IMG/VR virus record: IMGVR_UViG_3300027834_000005
Coordinates: 1-64,000 of that record
Direction: 5' to 3' (one strand)
Source: a virus
DNA: 64,000 nt
Below are positions 57,162 to 64,000 of this stretch, one piece after another; position 1 is the first letter of the stretch, and every line of letters begins with the position of its first letter. Position numbers and translations under genes: made by a program. The notes under the pieces are model-generated. The model was not told the DNA's origin and did no database searches. It was given only the letters and a program-made list of their open reading frames with translations.

Positions 57162-57478
57162 AATATTGCGAGAATTTAGATGACTTACGAGGAAGAAGAG
57201 TCGTGTGTACCTTATGCGAAGGTGCCAGAGGTGATGTTGGGTTATTAGGTAATCTTTTCTATGTTACTGCGAGTTGGTCTGGTGGAGAACGGGAACCTTT
57301 CCTCACCTTTAGATGCGTTAACAGCAGTAACATACTCACTATGTCTTTGCCTACCGCTACTGGAAATCTTCTCTATCACTATCACACGGAATCATTGACA
57401 ATGAGGTTCACTAAGCTCTGCGACATGACGGATGAAGATAATTTCGAAATTAAGTTGAAGGGTGGTAGAACATCATGA
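57149..57478 (+). CDS. DEDxF-tail protein, LKGG subtype
   Basis: 109 residues (ATG 57155 possible). 'RGRRVVCTLCEGARGDVGLLGNLFYVTASW', tail MTDEDNFEIKLKGGRTS. Confidence 0.69.
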   Translation: MDMVKYCENLDDLRGRRVVCTLCEGARGDVGLLGNLFYVTASWSGGEREPFLTFRCVNSSNILTMSLPTATGNLLYHYHTESLTMRFTKLCDMTDEDNFEIKLKGGRTS

Positions 57479-57897
57479 CTATATCTCGCGTAGACGATAG
57501 AACAATGGTTAAGTTTGTAGACGAAAACGGTTTGCTACAGGGCTACGTATATCACTTCTCTAACGGTCACTGCACAGACAGACTACATTACATTGATAAT
57601 GTATGCGTGGGTTTACAACTTAAATGGTACACAGGCACTGATACCTTGTACATGGCATACATATATGCTAGAGGATGCATGACTGGCGAAGCTATCATGT
57701 TTAATAGAGACGGTTCCATACATTCCCATAATGTTTGGGATGATGATGATAACACCATATGCAATTTAGACGGTTTTCCATCCAAAGAAGATAAATTCGA
57801 ACTCACATTAAAACATGGTAACATAGATTGGTTACCAGAAAACACGCTAGATATTAAGCCGCCAAAAAACAGGACTGATATACATGGACCTCTTTGA
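57475..57897 (+). CDS. MORN-repeat DEDxF-tail protein 4
   Basis: 140 residues. 'ENGLLQGYVYHFSNGHCTDRLHYID', 'MTGEAIMFNRDGSIHSHNVWDDDD', tail PSKEDKFELTLKHGNIDWLPEN plus a short basic extension. Confidence 0.71.
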   Translation: MTISRVDDRTMVKFVDENGLLQGYVYHFSNGHCTDRLHYIDNVCVGLQLKWYTGTDTLYMAYIYARGCMTGEAIMFNRDGSIHSHNVWDDDDNTICNLDGFPSKEDKFELTLKHGNIDWLPENTLDIKPPKNRTDIHGPL

Positions 57898-58204
57898 TTC
57901 AAAAAACATACCGGAAGATCGTAGATACGTCATAGTTCAAGACGATTTATGTGACTTCATAGGTGATGTGTGGACTTTACATAAGGTTATTACTAGTGGT
58001 GATCGAGAATATTTCAGTTTCATCAGAGATACCCCAAATAAAGAAAAAACTAGGGAATTCGTAGAAGAGCATTTACGCGGTGAGACTTCTATAGGATTAG
58101 ACACGGACACTAGATTACAATTGGTGGCCGAGTCAAGTATATCCGATGAGGATAAGTTTTACATTGCTTTCAAAGGTTACAGCAAAATAGACGTTGACTC
58201 GTAA
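57884..58204 (+). CDS. DEDxF-tail protein, block D
   Basis: 106 residues. 'DRRYVIVQDDLCDFIGDVWTLHKVI', 'EEHLRGETSIGLDTDTRLQLVAE', tail ISDEDKFYIAFKGYSKIDVDS. Confidence 0.69.
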   Translation: MDLFDSKNIPEDRRYVIVQDDLCDFIGDVWTLHKVITSGDREYFSFIRDTPNKEKTREFVEEHLRGETSIGLDTDTRLQLVAESSISDEDKFYIAFKGYSKIDVDS

Positions 58205-58222
58205 CCCCACATAGAGTATAAT
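58194..58222 (+). promoter_or_regulatory. Sigma-70-like promoter abutting a start codon
   Basis: TTGACT (58194-58199), 17 bp, TATAAT (58217-58222). Only three bases separate the -10 from ATG 58226, so RNA starting here would be leaderless or lack the start. Confidence 0.72.
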
Positions 58223-58225
58223 ACC

Positions 58226-58552
58226 ATGGTAAGAGAAGAATTGCTAGCCTATAAACGTGGCGATATTTTAGTAACTGTGCATGACACAGCTAAACGACGC
58301 TATGGAAGTCTTTACACCATTGAATATTGTTTCGAAGATGTGTTAACTGGTGAGTACATCTATTCATTAAGAAGTGAATCTGGTCACGTACTCAAACTTA
58401 AACATTCGTACATCAATGGCACTAAGGAACTAACAAGTTTTTCAAGTGCCAGAGGCATTCAGTTAGTGATTAAGAACGAACTTACTGAAGAAGAACAGTT
58501 CCTTGGTGAGCTTTGCGGATGGAATAGGGAGGCTATGGGCTTATGCGAGTAA
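58226..58552 (+). CDS. DEDxF-tail protein, LSGW subtype
   Basis: 108 residues. The opening 'REELLAYKRGDILVTVHD' aligns with 'RPELLQYRDGDELLCVRS' of 59703, which supports ATG 58226 despite the promoter just before it. Tail LTEEEQFLGELCGWNREAMGLCE. Confidence 0.69.
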   Translation: MVREELLAYKRGDILVTVHDTAKRRYGSLYTIEYCFEDVLTGEYIYSLRSESGHVLKLKHSYINGTKELTSFSSARGIQLVIKNELTEEEQFLGELCGWNREAMGLCE

Positions 58553-58884
58553 TGAATAAAGATGACCTTATCGTAGATAATAAATTCGTAGTTACCTTTC
58601 ACAAAAGAGGTAAGGCAGACGGCGAAGTGTGGATTTATAAACGTGCGCATTCACCTTGTAAAACTGACGAAGAAATCAAATATGTATTTAAACGATTCAC
58701 AGCCAATGGCGTCATCTTAGAAACTCATCGAATGACATTCAGAAGCTTTACTGGTGGCGATGAAATAGCTGTCAGAGATTTAGAGATAAGTCCCATAGAC
58801 ACCATTACCGATGAAGACATTTTCTTCATGAAGATGCAAGGTGTGAATACAAGCAGAGTGGAGCAATTCCGTGGAAAAGAATGA
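58543..58884 (+). CDS. DEDxF-tail protein, block D
   Basis: 113 residues (ATG 58552 possible). 'IVDNKFVVTFHKRGKADGEVWIYKRAH', tail ITDEDIFFMKMQGVNTSRVEQFRGKE. Confidence 0.69.
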   Translation: MRVMNKDDLIVDNKFVVTFHKRGKADGEVWIYKRAHSPCKTDEEIKYVFKRFTANGVILETHRMTFRSFTGGDEIAVRDLEISPIDTITDEDIFFMKMQGVNTSRVEQFRGKE

Positions 58885-59299
58885 TTTTAATTTAGACTAC
58901 GGGAACCTTTGTACTGTAGAAGGATTGCTTAAGGGTCATCAATATTTGATAATTAAAGATAGGAAAGACCTACATTCATCTATAGGTGAGTGTAGCGAGG
59001 GTCGTATTGTCGAATATAGTAGTGTTATAGACAGCCACGCAGGAGAGTATGAGTTTTCTATTGTAGGTGGTAATGATCATACCTACTCTACTGTACCGGA
59101 GATGAACGGACGTAAGCCGTGGTATATTGGAAGTGCCCGAAACTCTAGAAACTACGTGGTATATGTCCCTTTGCACTTAATACCTAAAGACGTATTGTTC
59201 CACTGTGCGTTATCCGGTGACTACACTGAACTATGTGAACAACTTTATTACGAATGGAGTATGTGGTGGGAAAAAGAAATAAAGCCAAAACGCGATTAA
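58871..59299 (+). CDS. DEDxF-tail protein, block D
   Basis: 142 residues, GTG start. 'LLKGHQYLIIKDRKDLHSSIGECSEGRIVEYS', tail IPKDVLFHCALSGDYTELCEQLYYEWSMWWEKE, with a Trp-rich helix after the LSG. Confidence 0.68.
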   Translation: MEKNDFNLDYGNLCTVEGLLKGHQYLIIKDRKDLHSSIGECSEGRIVEYSSVIDSHAGEYEFSIVGGNDHTYSTVPEMNGRKPWYIGSARNSRNYVVYVPLHLIPKDVLFHCALSGDYTELCEQLYYEWSMWWEKEIKPKRD

Positions 59300-59712
59300 C
59301 CAAGCATCGAAGAGGCGGATTAGAATGGACAGAAGATGACCTTGGTCGTAAACAAGGTGAGCTACTAAGATTCCATAACAGCATAACCATACTTAGAGAG
59401 CACTACGTAGATAACTTATTACATGGTATGACTACTAGGTGTGATTACTTTGGTAATCGAACGGCAACGACCACTTATGTCAATGGTGAGTTACATGGGA
59501 GAAAAACCATGTACATGAGAGACGGAAGAGTTAAGGCTGTGCGTCATTTTTATTTCGGTAAGCTACACGGTGAACTTGTAACATACATCGGCACGAATAT
59601 GGAACACGCTGTATATGATAATGGATTTAAAATACACGGTCTTCACATGCCTTTATCTGAAGAAGATAAGTTTGAATTGGCACTTAAGTATGAAGGATTA
59701 CAATGGGCATAA
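59266..59712 (+). CDS. MORN-repeat DEDxF-tail protein 5
   Basis: 148 residues from GTG 59266 (GGAG 6 bases upstream; ATG 59254 possible). Four repeats, the most regular set: 'GRKQGELLRFHNSI', 'LLHGMTTRCDYFG', 'ELHGRKTMYMRDGR', 'KLHGELVTYIGT'; tail LSEEDKFELALKYEGLQWA. Confidence 0.7.
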   Translation: MGKRNKAKTRLTKHRRGGLEWTEDDLGRKQGELLRFHNSITILREHYVDNLLHGMTTRCDYFGNRTATTTYVNGELHGRKTMYMRDGRVKAVRHFYFGKLHGELVTYIGTNMEHAVYDNGFKIHGLHMPLSEEDKFELALKYEGLQWA

Positions 59713-59999
59713 GACCAGAGCTACTACAATATAGAGACGGAGATGAGCTACTTTGTGTGCGTAGTAATGACAAAGATTTTGATGTCAGTGACACCTACGT
59801 GGTGTCGGGAGGATACCTCAATGATTCACTCGATAGAGTATTTACTATCGTCACGGACTACACTACGTGGCGAATAGTAGAAAACTACTTGAACGGCACT
59901 AATATCATGAAGGATGATACTAGTGTGTTGATGGTGAGAAAGGATTTACTCACTGAAGAAGATAAATTTCATGGAGAACTTTCAGGATGGAAAGTATAA
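59703..59999 (+). CDS. DEDxF-tail protein, LSGW subtype
   Basis: 98 residues. 'YRDGDELLCVRSNDKDFDVSDTYVVSGG', 'VENYLNGTNIMKDDTSVLMVRKDL' (58226 has 'HSYINGTKEL...IQLVIKNEL'), tail LTEEDKFHGELSGWKV. A duplicate pair with 58226 separated by three genes. Confidence 0.71.
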   Translation: MGIRPELLQYRDGDELLCVRSNDKDFDVSDTYVVSGGYLNDSLDRVFTIVTDYTTWRIVENYLNGTNIMKDDTSVLMVRKDLLTEEDKFHGELSGWKV

Positions 60000-60418
60000 A
60001 TTTCGAAGAACTAAGATCACATAACCTATCAGAATCTAAAGTTGGTGATAAATTCCTATGTGTGTTCCACAAGGGTAAATGGTACAGTCACGACCAATTA
60101 GAAAGTAACGTAGTAACTTTCAAAGAGGTGAAGCTTTACGAGTACATGAAGAAAGGCAAAAAAGTAAGTGTGGTTGAGAGAATGACGTTAGAAATTAATG
60201 GCAGAGACCATCATATGTATAGCGACACTCAGTTAGTAGTGACTGCCGGTGATAAGAGAAGAGGCGACTATGCACGTAACGATTACGTCACAGCGTTCAT
60301 TCCACTGGAACAGCTTACCCAAGAAGCACTATTTGAATCAACTCTATGCGGTGACTATAAAGAGATGTCTAAGCAGTTGAGATCGGAGTTTATAAAATGG
60401 AAAAAGACAGCAAATTAG
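59987..60418 (+). CDS. DEDxF-tail protein, block D
   Basis: 143 residues. 'KVGDKFLCVFHKGKWYSHDQLESNVVTFKEV', tail LTQEALFESTLCGDYKEMSKQLRSEFIKW, similar after LCG to 58871. Confidence 0.7.
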   Translation: MESINFEELRSHNLSESKVGDKFLCVFHKGKWYSHDQLESNVVTFKEVKLYEYMKKGKKVSVVERMTLEINGRDHHMYSDTQLVVTAGDKRRGDYARNDYVTAFIPLEQLTQEALFESTLCGDYKEMSKQLRSEFIKWKKTAN

Positions 60419-60798
60419 ATTACTATAAGAATCTTCCTTACGGGCGTTTAGTGACTGATGATGATTTATACATCGGAAACAAATTCCTAGTGTACCGAGA
60501 CAATGAACATGACACATGCCGTAGAGGACACGTTATCATACTTGATGGACTGATAGACTTCGACGGAGACTACACGTTCGAAATGTGTGAAACTCCTGAC
60601 GACATGTCCGTGATGTTCATAAGTAAGGATGAGGCAAACGGCAACGGTGACACGTACGGAGAAAATGTTCTGCTTGTTCCAATGGACCTAATACTTGAAG
60701 AAGATAAGTTCATTGGTGTATTATCCGGTGACTGGGAATATATATGTGACGTGATGGACAAGGCAAAAGAAAACCATAAGAAGAAATTAAAAGGGTAG
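60397..60798 (+). CDS. DEDxF-tail protein, block D
   Basis: 133 residues. 'KNLPYGRLVTDDDLYIGNKFLVYRDNEHD' and 'DFDGDYTFEM', matching the truncated gene at the right edge; tail ILEEDKFIGVLSGDWEYICDVMDKAKE. Confidence 0.71.
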   Translation: MEKDSKLDYYKNLPYGRLVTDDDLYIGNKFLVYRDNEHDTCRRGHVIILDGLIDFDGDYTFEMCETPDDMSVMFISKDEANGNGDTYGENVLLVPMDLILEEDKFIGVLSGDWEYICDVMDKAKENHKKKLKG

Positions 60799-60801
60799 TA
60801 G

Positions 60802-61131
60802 ATGAATATTTTCAAGGATGTTGAAGACATACGCAATTTAAGAAAAACTAGGTTCTCCACCCTTGAGTCGGGCGATGAAGTGTTATGTGTGAATGGACTA
60901 GACATAGGTAGCATCCTCACGATTGAGAAGCACACCCACAATACATTCATCAGAATGCCTAATAACAAATTGATTGCCGTCAACTACGCTACCCTATGCA
61001 CTGATTACTTCGCTCATATACCAACAAAGTACTTATGCGGCGAAGAAACGTTCTACGCTACCTTATCAAACGACTGGTCAGGCTCTGCTAATAGAATATT
61101 TAATGAATATATGAAGGTGGTTTTAACATGA
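60802..61131 (+). CDS. DEDxF-tail protein, block D
   Basis: 109 residues. 'ESGDEVLCVNGLDIGSILTIEKHTHN', tail LCGEETFYATLSNDWSGSANRIFNEYMK. Confidence 0.7.
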   Translation: MNIFKDVEDIRNLRKTRFSTLESGDEVLCVNGLDIGSILTIEKHTHNTFIRMPNNKLIAVNYATLCTDYFAHIPTKYLCGEETFYATLSNDWSGSANRIFNEYMKVVLT

Positions 61132-61436
61132 TAGTGTACCCTACTAAAGATAACATAGAACTAAAAACGCGACTAGTTTGTGTAAAAGATTCAGGTAATG
61201 AATACATGAATAACAGAGCTTCCATATCTAGTATGCCAGATTTCGTATACGAAGAAGCGTATGGTATCATATTCGATGATGCTTGGGCCGAAGGTAAGGT
61301 TAGCTTAGAGTGTATGAGTGGAAAAGCTCTTCCTAATGGGAGAGAGATGCTTTTCGCCCTAGAAGAATTCTTAGACGACGAAGATCTATTTTACCTGTCA
61401 CTTGAAAATGGCGTGTCTTTGGGTAAACCCATATAG
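61128..61436 (+). CDS. DEDxF-tail protein, block D
   Basis: 102 residues. 'ELKTRLVCVKDSGNEYMNNRASISSM', tail LDDEDLFYLSLENGVSLGKPI. Last gene before a promoter. Confidence 0.69.
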   Translation: MIVYPTKDNIELKTRLVCVKDSGNEYMNNRASISSMPDFVYEEAYGIIFDDAWAEGKVSLECMSGKALPNGREMLFALEEFLDDEDLFYLSLENGVSLGKPI

Positions 61437-61440
61437 CCCA

Positions 61441-61469
61441 TTGACAATATCACTAAGAACGAGTATAGT
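61441..61469 (+). promoter_or_regulatory. Sigma-70-like promoter
   Basis: TTGACA (61441-61446), 17 bp, TATAGT (61464-61469), 24 bases before ATG 61493, which has TTGGAG upstream. Confidence 0.74.
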
Positions 61470-61492
61470 GTTCTCTTTTGGAGTCATAACAT

Positions 61493-61831
61493 ATGTACGT
61501 ACTTGAGAAAGACCTATACAAAGGCAATCGATTTTTGTGCATCCAAGACACTATGTATGATTTTAAAAATCTAATTATAGAGGTGAACGAAATCCATATT
61601 GAGTACGGTACAAGATCAATACTACTTGACCACCCTAAGTACCCAATGCCTATAGCCATTACATACGAAGGTATGAAAAGTAGACATTATTACAATACTT
61701 TAGTACTCGTGCCAATAGACAAGTTAGTACTACCAGAAAAAATGGAGTTCGAAGCTTTACTAACTAACGATTGGGAAGAAGTGACTTCCTACGTTATCTC
61801 CAACGTTCACACTTGCATAAAGGACTTTTAA
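61493..61831 (+). CDS. DEDxF-tail protein, block D
   Basis: 112 residues. 'YKGNRFLCIQDTMYDFKNLIIEVNEI', variant tail VLPEKMEFEALLTNDWEEVTSYVISN, in which one extra residue precedes the Phe. Confidence 0.67.
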   Translation: MYVLEKDLYKGNRFLCIQDTMYDFKNLIIEVNEIHIEYGTRSILLDHPKYPMPIAITYEGMKSRHYYNTLVLVPIDKLVLPEKMEFEALLTNDWEEVTSYVISNVHTCIKDF

Positions 61832-61834
61832 CAT

Positions 61835-62290
61835 ATGCTTACTCTCGTTGAAGAAGCCCTTTGTGAAATGTACATAGACGAAGACGGTAGACGTCAAGGT
61901 GCGACTACGCATTTCTATGACTTCGGTGAAAAAAAAGCCATACACAAGATCATGGAATTTAAAGACGACGTTGTTAATGGCGCGTACATGTTGTTCAGGA
62001 TTGATGGCTCCATTAAATTCAACCATAGCTACGTTAATGGGTTCAAATGCGGGGAACAAACAACATGGAGAAGTAACGGCGTAATCTTCAGAAGTGAAAT
62101 GTGCTCTTCAATCTCTGTGTTGCATGGCGAAGCAGTTGAAAGAGATAGAAACGGGTACGTAAATAGCCACTGCATATATGCTAATGGCGTGGTAGTTGAA
62201 CGCCTTGACGATAGCGAACTCACCGACGAAGATAAGTTTGAGCTTAGGCTTAAGTACGGAGACATTGGTTTCCTAAAGCACTTCAAGTAG
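61835..62290 (+). CDS. MORN-repeat DEDxF-tail protein 6
   Basis: 151 residues. 'DGRRQGATTHFYDFGEKKAIHKIMEF', 'VVNGAYMLFRIDGSIKFNHSY', 'FKCGEQTTWRSNGVIF', 'VLHGEAVERDRNGYVNSH', tail LTDEDKFELRLKYGDIGFLKHFK. Confidence 0.72.
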   Translation: MLTLVEEALCEMYIDEDGRRQGATTHFYDFGEKKAIHKIMEFKDDVVNGAYMLFRIDGSIKFNHSYVNGFKCGEQTTWRSNGVIFRSEMCSSISVLHGEAVERDRNGYVNSHCIYANGVVVERLDDSELTDEDKFELRLKYGDIGFLKHFK

Positions 62291-62298
62291 GAACGTAT

Positions 62299-62619
62299 AT
62301 GAGACAAGTTGATCGTGATGACATAGTTACAGGTACGAAGTTCTTATTGGTAGCTAAGCACACTAATGATATTGTCATTGGCGAGGTAATTTCAAAGTCT
62401 AGAAGTAATTTTTACTACAAGATTGGAAACGGTAGAGTTTACGTGTTGGGTTTCACCACTACGGAGGTTTTGCCTGTGCCCGATTTGAGGGTCATACCAT
62501 TAGACTATATGGATTGGTATGTGGAACAGGGCGAAATCAGAGACCAAGACGTTTTCCTCGCTAAGTTAAGTGGTGACTGGAACGACGTAGTAGATAAGAT
62601 AACAGGAAGAAATCTATGA
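62299..62619 (+). CDS. DEDxF-tail protein, block D
   Basis: 106 residues. 'VTGTKFLLVAKHTNDIVIGEVISKSR', tail IRDQDVFLAKLSGDWNDVVDKITGRNL. Behind GTAGGAACG. Confidence 0.71.
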   Translation: MRQVDRDDIVTGTKFLLVAKHTNDIVIGEVISKSRSNFYYKIGNGRVYVLGFTTTEVLPVPDLRVIPLDYMDWYVEQGEIRDQDVFLAKLSGDWNDVVDKITGRNL

Positions 62620-63002
62620 CCATGCGTATTGTTACTTCTAGGGACCTAATCAATGAAGGAATGGAGCTTCTCCTTTTTTCATTCACTGATAAGGAGAAGC
62701 ACTCACACGGCATATTCGTAGAGAAGTCTGTATCTATGTGGACTGAAGGCCCAGAGTATATAATAGATATCACCAGAAAAGACGGTAACACTACAAAGTT
62801 TGGTGCTAAGAAACATGTATTAATGGGTGTCGTACCTTACTCAGAAAAAGATGGCATCAAGAAGTTCTTGGTTGCTATACCAGTTTCAAGTTTAGATGAG
62901 AACGACCTGTTTCTGTTAAAACTAAGTAATAATGCTGATCATATAAGAGCTAAGACAAAAAAGCTTATCAACTCATATTCAATTGAACACTGGGTAGACT
63001 AA
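62616..63002 (+). CDS. DEDxF-tail protein, block D
   Basis: 128 residues (ATG 62622 possible). 'NEGMELLLFSFTDKEKHSHGIFVEKSV', tail LDENDLFLLKLSNNADHIRAKTKKLINS. Confidence 0.7.
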   Translation: MTMRIVTSRDLINEGMELLLFSFTDKEKHSHGIFVEKSVSMWTEGPEYIIDITRKDGNTTKFGAKKHVLMGVVPYSEKDGIKKFLVAIPVSSLDENDLFLLKLSNNADHIRAKTKKLINSYSIEHWVD

Positions 63003-63433
63003 TGTCGGAATTAAAACGCATAGTAGAAAGAAGTGGCGGAATCATAGAAACGTTCCAAGTTGATGAAACTGGCTCGAAACAGGGAGTCAGTGTTAGGACG
63101 TTCGAGAACGGAAAGCCATGGCTTATATCTTATTACCAAAATGGGTTCTTACATGGCGAATTCATAGAGCTGCACGAAGATGGGTACATACGTGAGCACT
63201 CTATGTACTCTAATGGTAAACAGTGCGGCGAGATGGTATTAAAAAGAGATGACAGGGTAGTACGCCATGAAATATGGTATAGTGCAGAATTGGTCCATAC
63301 ATTCATGTATCTTGGATCTATTTTCTGTGAACCAACAGAAGAAACCAAGTTTGAAATGACACTTAAATACGGCACCAAGTGGTTACCCAAGAGGACATAT
63401 GAAGAGTTATCAGCTGAATTTGAACAGTCCTAA
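63002..63433 (+). CDS. MORN-repeat DEDxF-tail protein 7
   Basis: 143 residues. 'TGSKQGVSVRTFENGKPWLISYYQNG', 'FLHGEFIELHEDGYIREHSMYSNG', 'QCGEMVLKRDDRVVRHEIW', tail PTEETKFEMTLKYGTKWLPKRTYEEL. Confidence 0.71.
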   Translation: MSELKRIVERSGGIIETFQVDETGSKQGVSVRTFENGKPWLISYYQNGFLHGEFIELHEDGYIREHSMYSNGKQCGEMVLKRDDRVVRHEIWYSAELVHTFMYLGSIFCEPTEETKFEMTLKYGTKWLPKRTYEELSAEFEQS

Positions 63434-63722
63434 TTATAGAACTATAAATAAAAAAACATTAGTTCAAGATCTACCTCATAACACAATGCTTATCGGCATA
63501 GATAAGCATAATAGTGGGGATGCGATACACATACAGATTGGCGAAGATGGACGTCATATGTGTAACGGTTCGGTATGCTCTAACCTGCATCTTGATAATG
63601 ATAGATACGCATATGTACCTGAATCTAGCCTAAGTGAAGAAGCCGTGTTCGAAGCTAAGTTGCGTGGTGATTGGAGTGAAGTGGCAATTGAAGCTGCTTC
63701 ACTATACTACCGTGTCTATTAA
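63399..63722 (+). CDS. DEDxF-tail protein, block D
   Basis: 107 residues from ATG 63399, overlapping the upstream gene by 35 bases with GAGGA only three bases away; TTG 63420 is an alternative start. Tail LSEEAVFEAKLRGDWSEVAIEAASLYYRVY. Confidence 0.63.
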   Translation: MKSYQLNLNSPNYRTINKKTLVQDLPHNTMLIGIDKHNSGDAIHIQIGEDGRHMCNGSVCSNLHLDNDRYAYVPESSLSEEAVFEAKLRGDWSEVAIEAASLYYRVY

Positions 63723-64000
63723 TCCGTATATGAATCTTCCATTCGACCATCTCATATTCACTACGGATATGGAAGTGGGGAAGGAAATATTAGTGTACCG
63801 TCATGATGATCACGCTGGTGACAGGTATTCTTTTAAGGCTAATATATTCAGAGTACATGATGAATGTGATAGTGATGGTGATTATGATATGCAGCGCATG
63901 ATTGCCTCCCCAGATAACGTGATGGATCAGAAATTCAGCTTTGTTAGACTAGATGAATATAATGGCAACAAACTATGGATGGATTGCATTACGTTATTAG
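63712..64000 (+). CDS. DEDxF-tail family protein, truncated by the window edge
   Basis: Open frame from GTG 63712 (ATG 63730 possible) to the last base, 96 codons with no stop. 'NPYMNLPFDHLIF', 'MEVGKEILVYRHDDHAGDRYSF' and 'DSDGDYDMQRMIASPDN' align with the head of 60397, so it is a family member whose tail lies beyond the window. Confidence 0.68.
   Translation, partial: MSINPYMNLPFDHLIFTTDMEVGKEILVYRHDDHAGDRYSFKANIFRVHDECDSDGDYDMQRMIASPDNVMDQKFSFVRLDEYNGNKLWMDCITLL

Noticed and set aside
15525-64000. SsrA-like degradation tag
   Set aside because: The tail does not end in the hydrophobic LAA-type motif, and most copies continue beyond it, so a simple ClpXP tag does not fit.
1-64000. tRNA genes
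   Set aside because: The non-coding gaps are short (the largest about 260 bases), and none shows a cloverleaf pattern or CCA end that I could support.

Overview
The window reads as part of the genome of a large, AT-rich, lytic tailed phage related to the T4-like phages. The evidence is a family B DNA polymerase C-terminus followed by a gp45-type sliding clamp, a T4 RNase H/FEN-type exonuclease, a phage sigma factor, several small conserved T4-like phage proteins, about 140 tightly packed genes almost all on the + strand, and many start/stop overlaps of the ATGA type. Promoters match the host sigma-70 consensus (TTGACA, 17 bp, TATAAT), and one protein has a Sec signal peptide, so a Gram-negative host is likely; the species cannot be read from the sequence. 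No tRNA, CRISPR array, integrase or structural (capsid/tail) gene was recognised.

Layout. 1-9.9 kb: replication genes (polymerase end, clamp, RNase H), small hypothetical genes, a Lar-like zinc protein, an antisense lipase and a sigma factor. 9.6-14.4 kb: three tandem promoters drive a MoxR-type AAA+ ATPase. Its usual partner, a VWA/metallopeptidase protein, lies 2 kb downstream, beyond an antisense DUF723-like endonuclease and a possible small RNA. 14.4-22.3 kb: hypothetical genes, including a first run of nine small paralogues (block B, 16031-18646). 22.3-29.7 kb: a Clp-like AAA/FtsH-type M41 fusion protease, membrane proteins, thioredoxin and the RNA ligase RtcB. 29.7-38.2 kb: block C, 24 small paralogues in one operon, interrupted by four unrelated genes including a macro domain. 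38.2-48.2 kb: periplasmic and membrane proteins, NAD-dependent DNA ligase, an SPFH/flotillin-like protein and conserved T4-like small genes. 48.2-64 kb: block D, about 39 more paralogues, seven of them with MORN-type repeats, running off the right edge.

The outstanding feature is this paralogue array. About 80 small proteins (roughly 85-215 residues) end in one C-terminal signature: hydrophobic-(S/T)-(D/E)-E-(D/E)-x-F-x-x-x-(L/I)-(S/G/K)-G. I call it the DEDxF tail. Most carry a short beta-rich, SH3-like N-terminal domain (pattern 'vGdxlLcV...yTxGkxYxV...dDd'), but MORN-repeat proteins and several unrelated longer proteins carry the same tail. Tail subtypes follow the block and the N-terminal domain. 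The shared tail on different heads suggests a common docking or sorting element, with heads diversified by tandem duplication. Its function is unknown and I do not assign one.

The first 58 bases are a perfect 23-bp inverted repeat, and polymerase homology stops at its right arm. This looks like a contig end or fold-back artefact rather than biology, although a natural split of the polymerase gene is not excluded.
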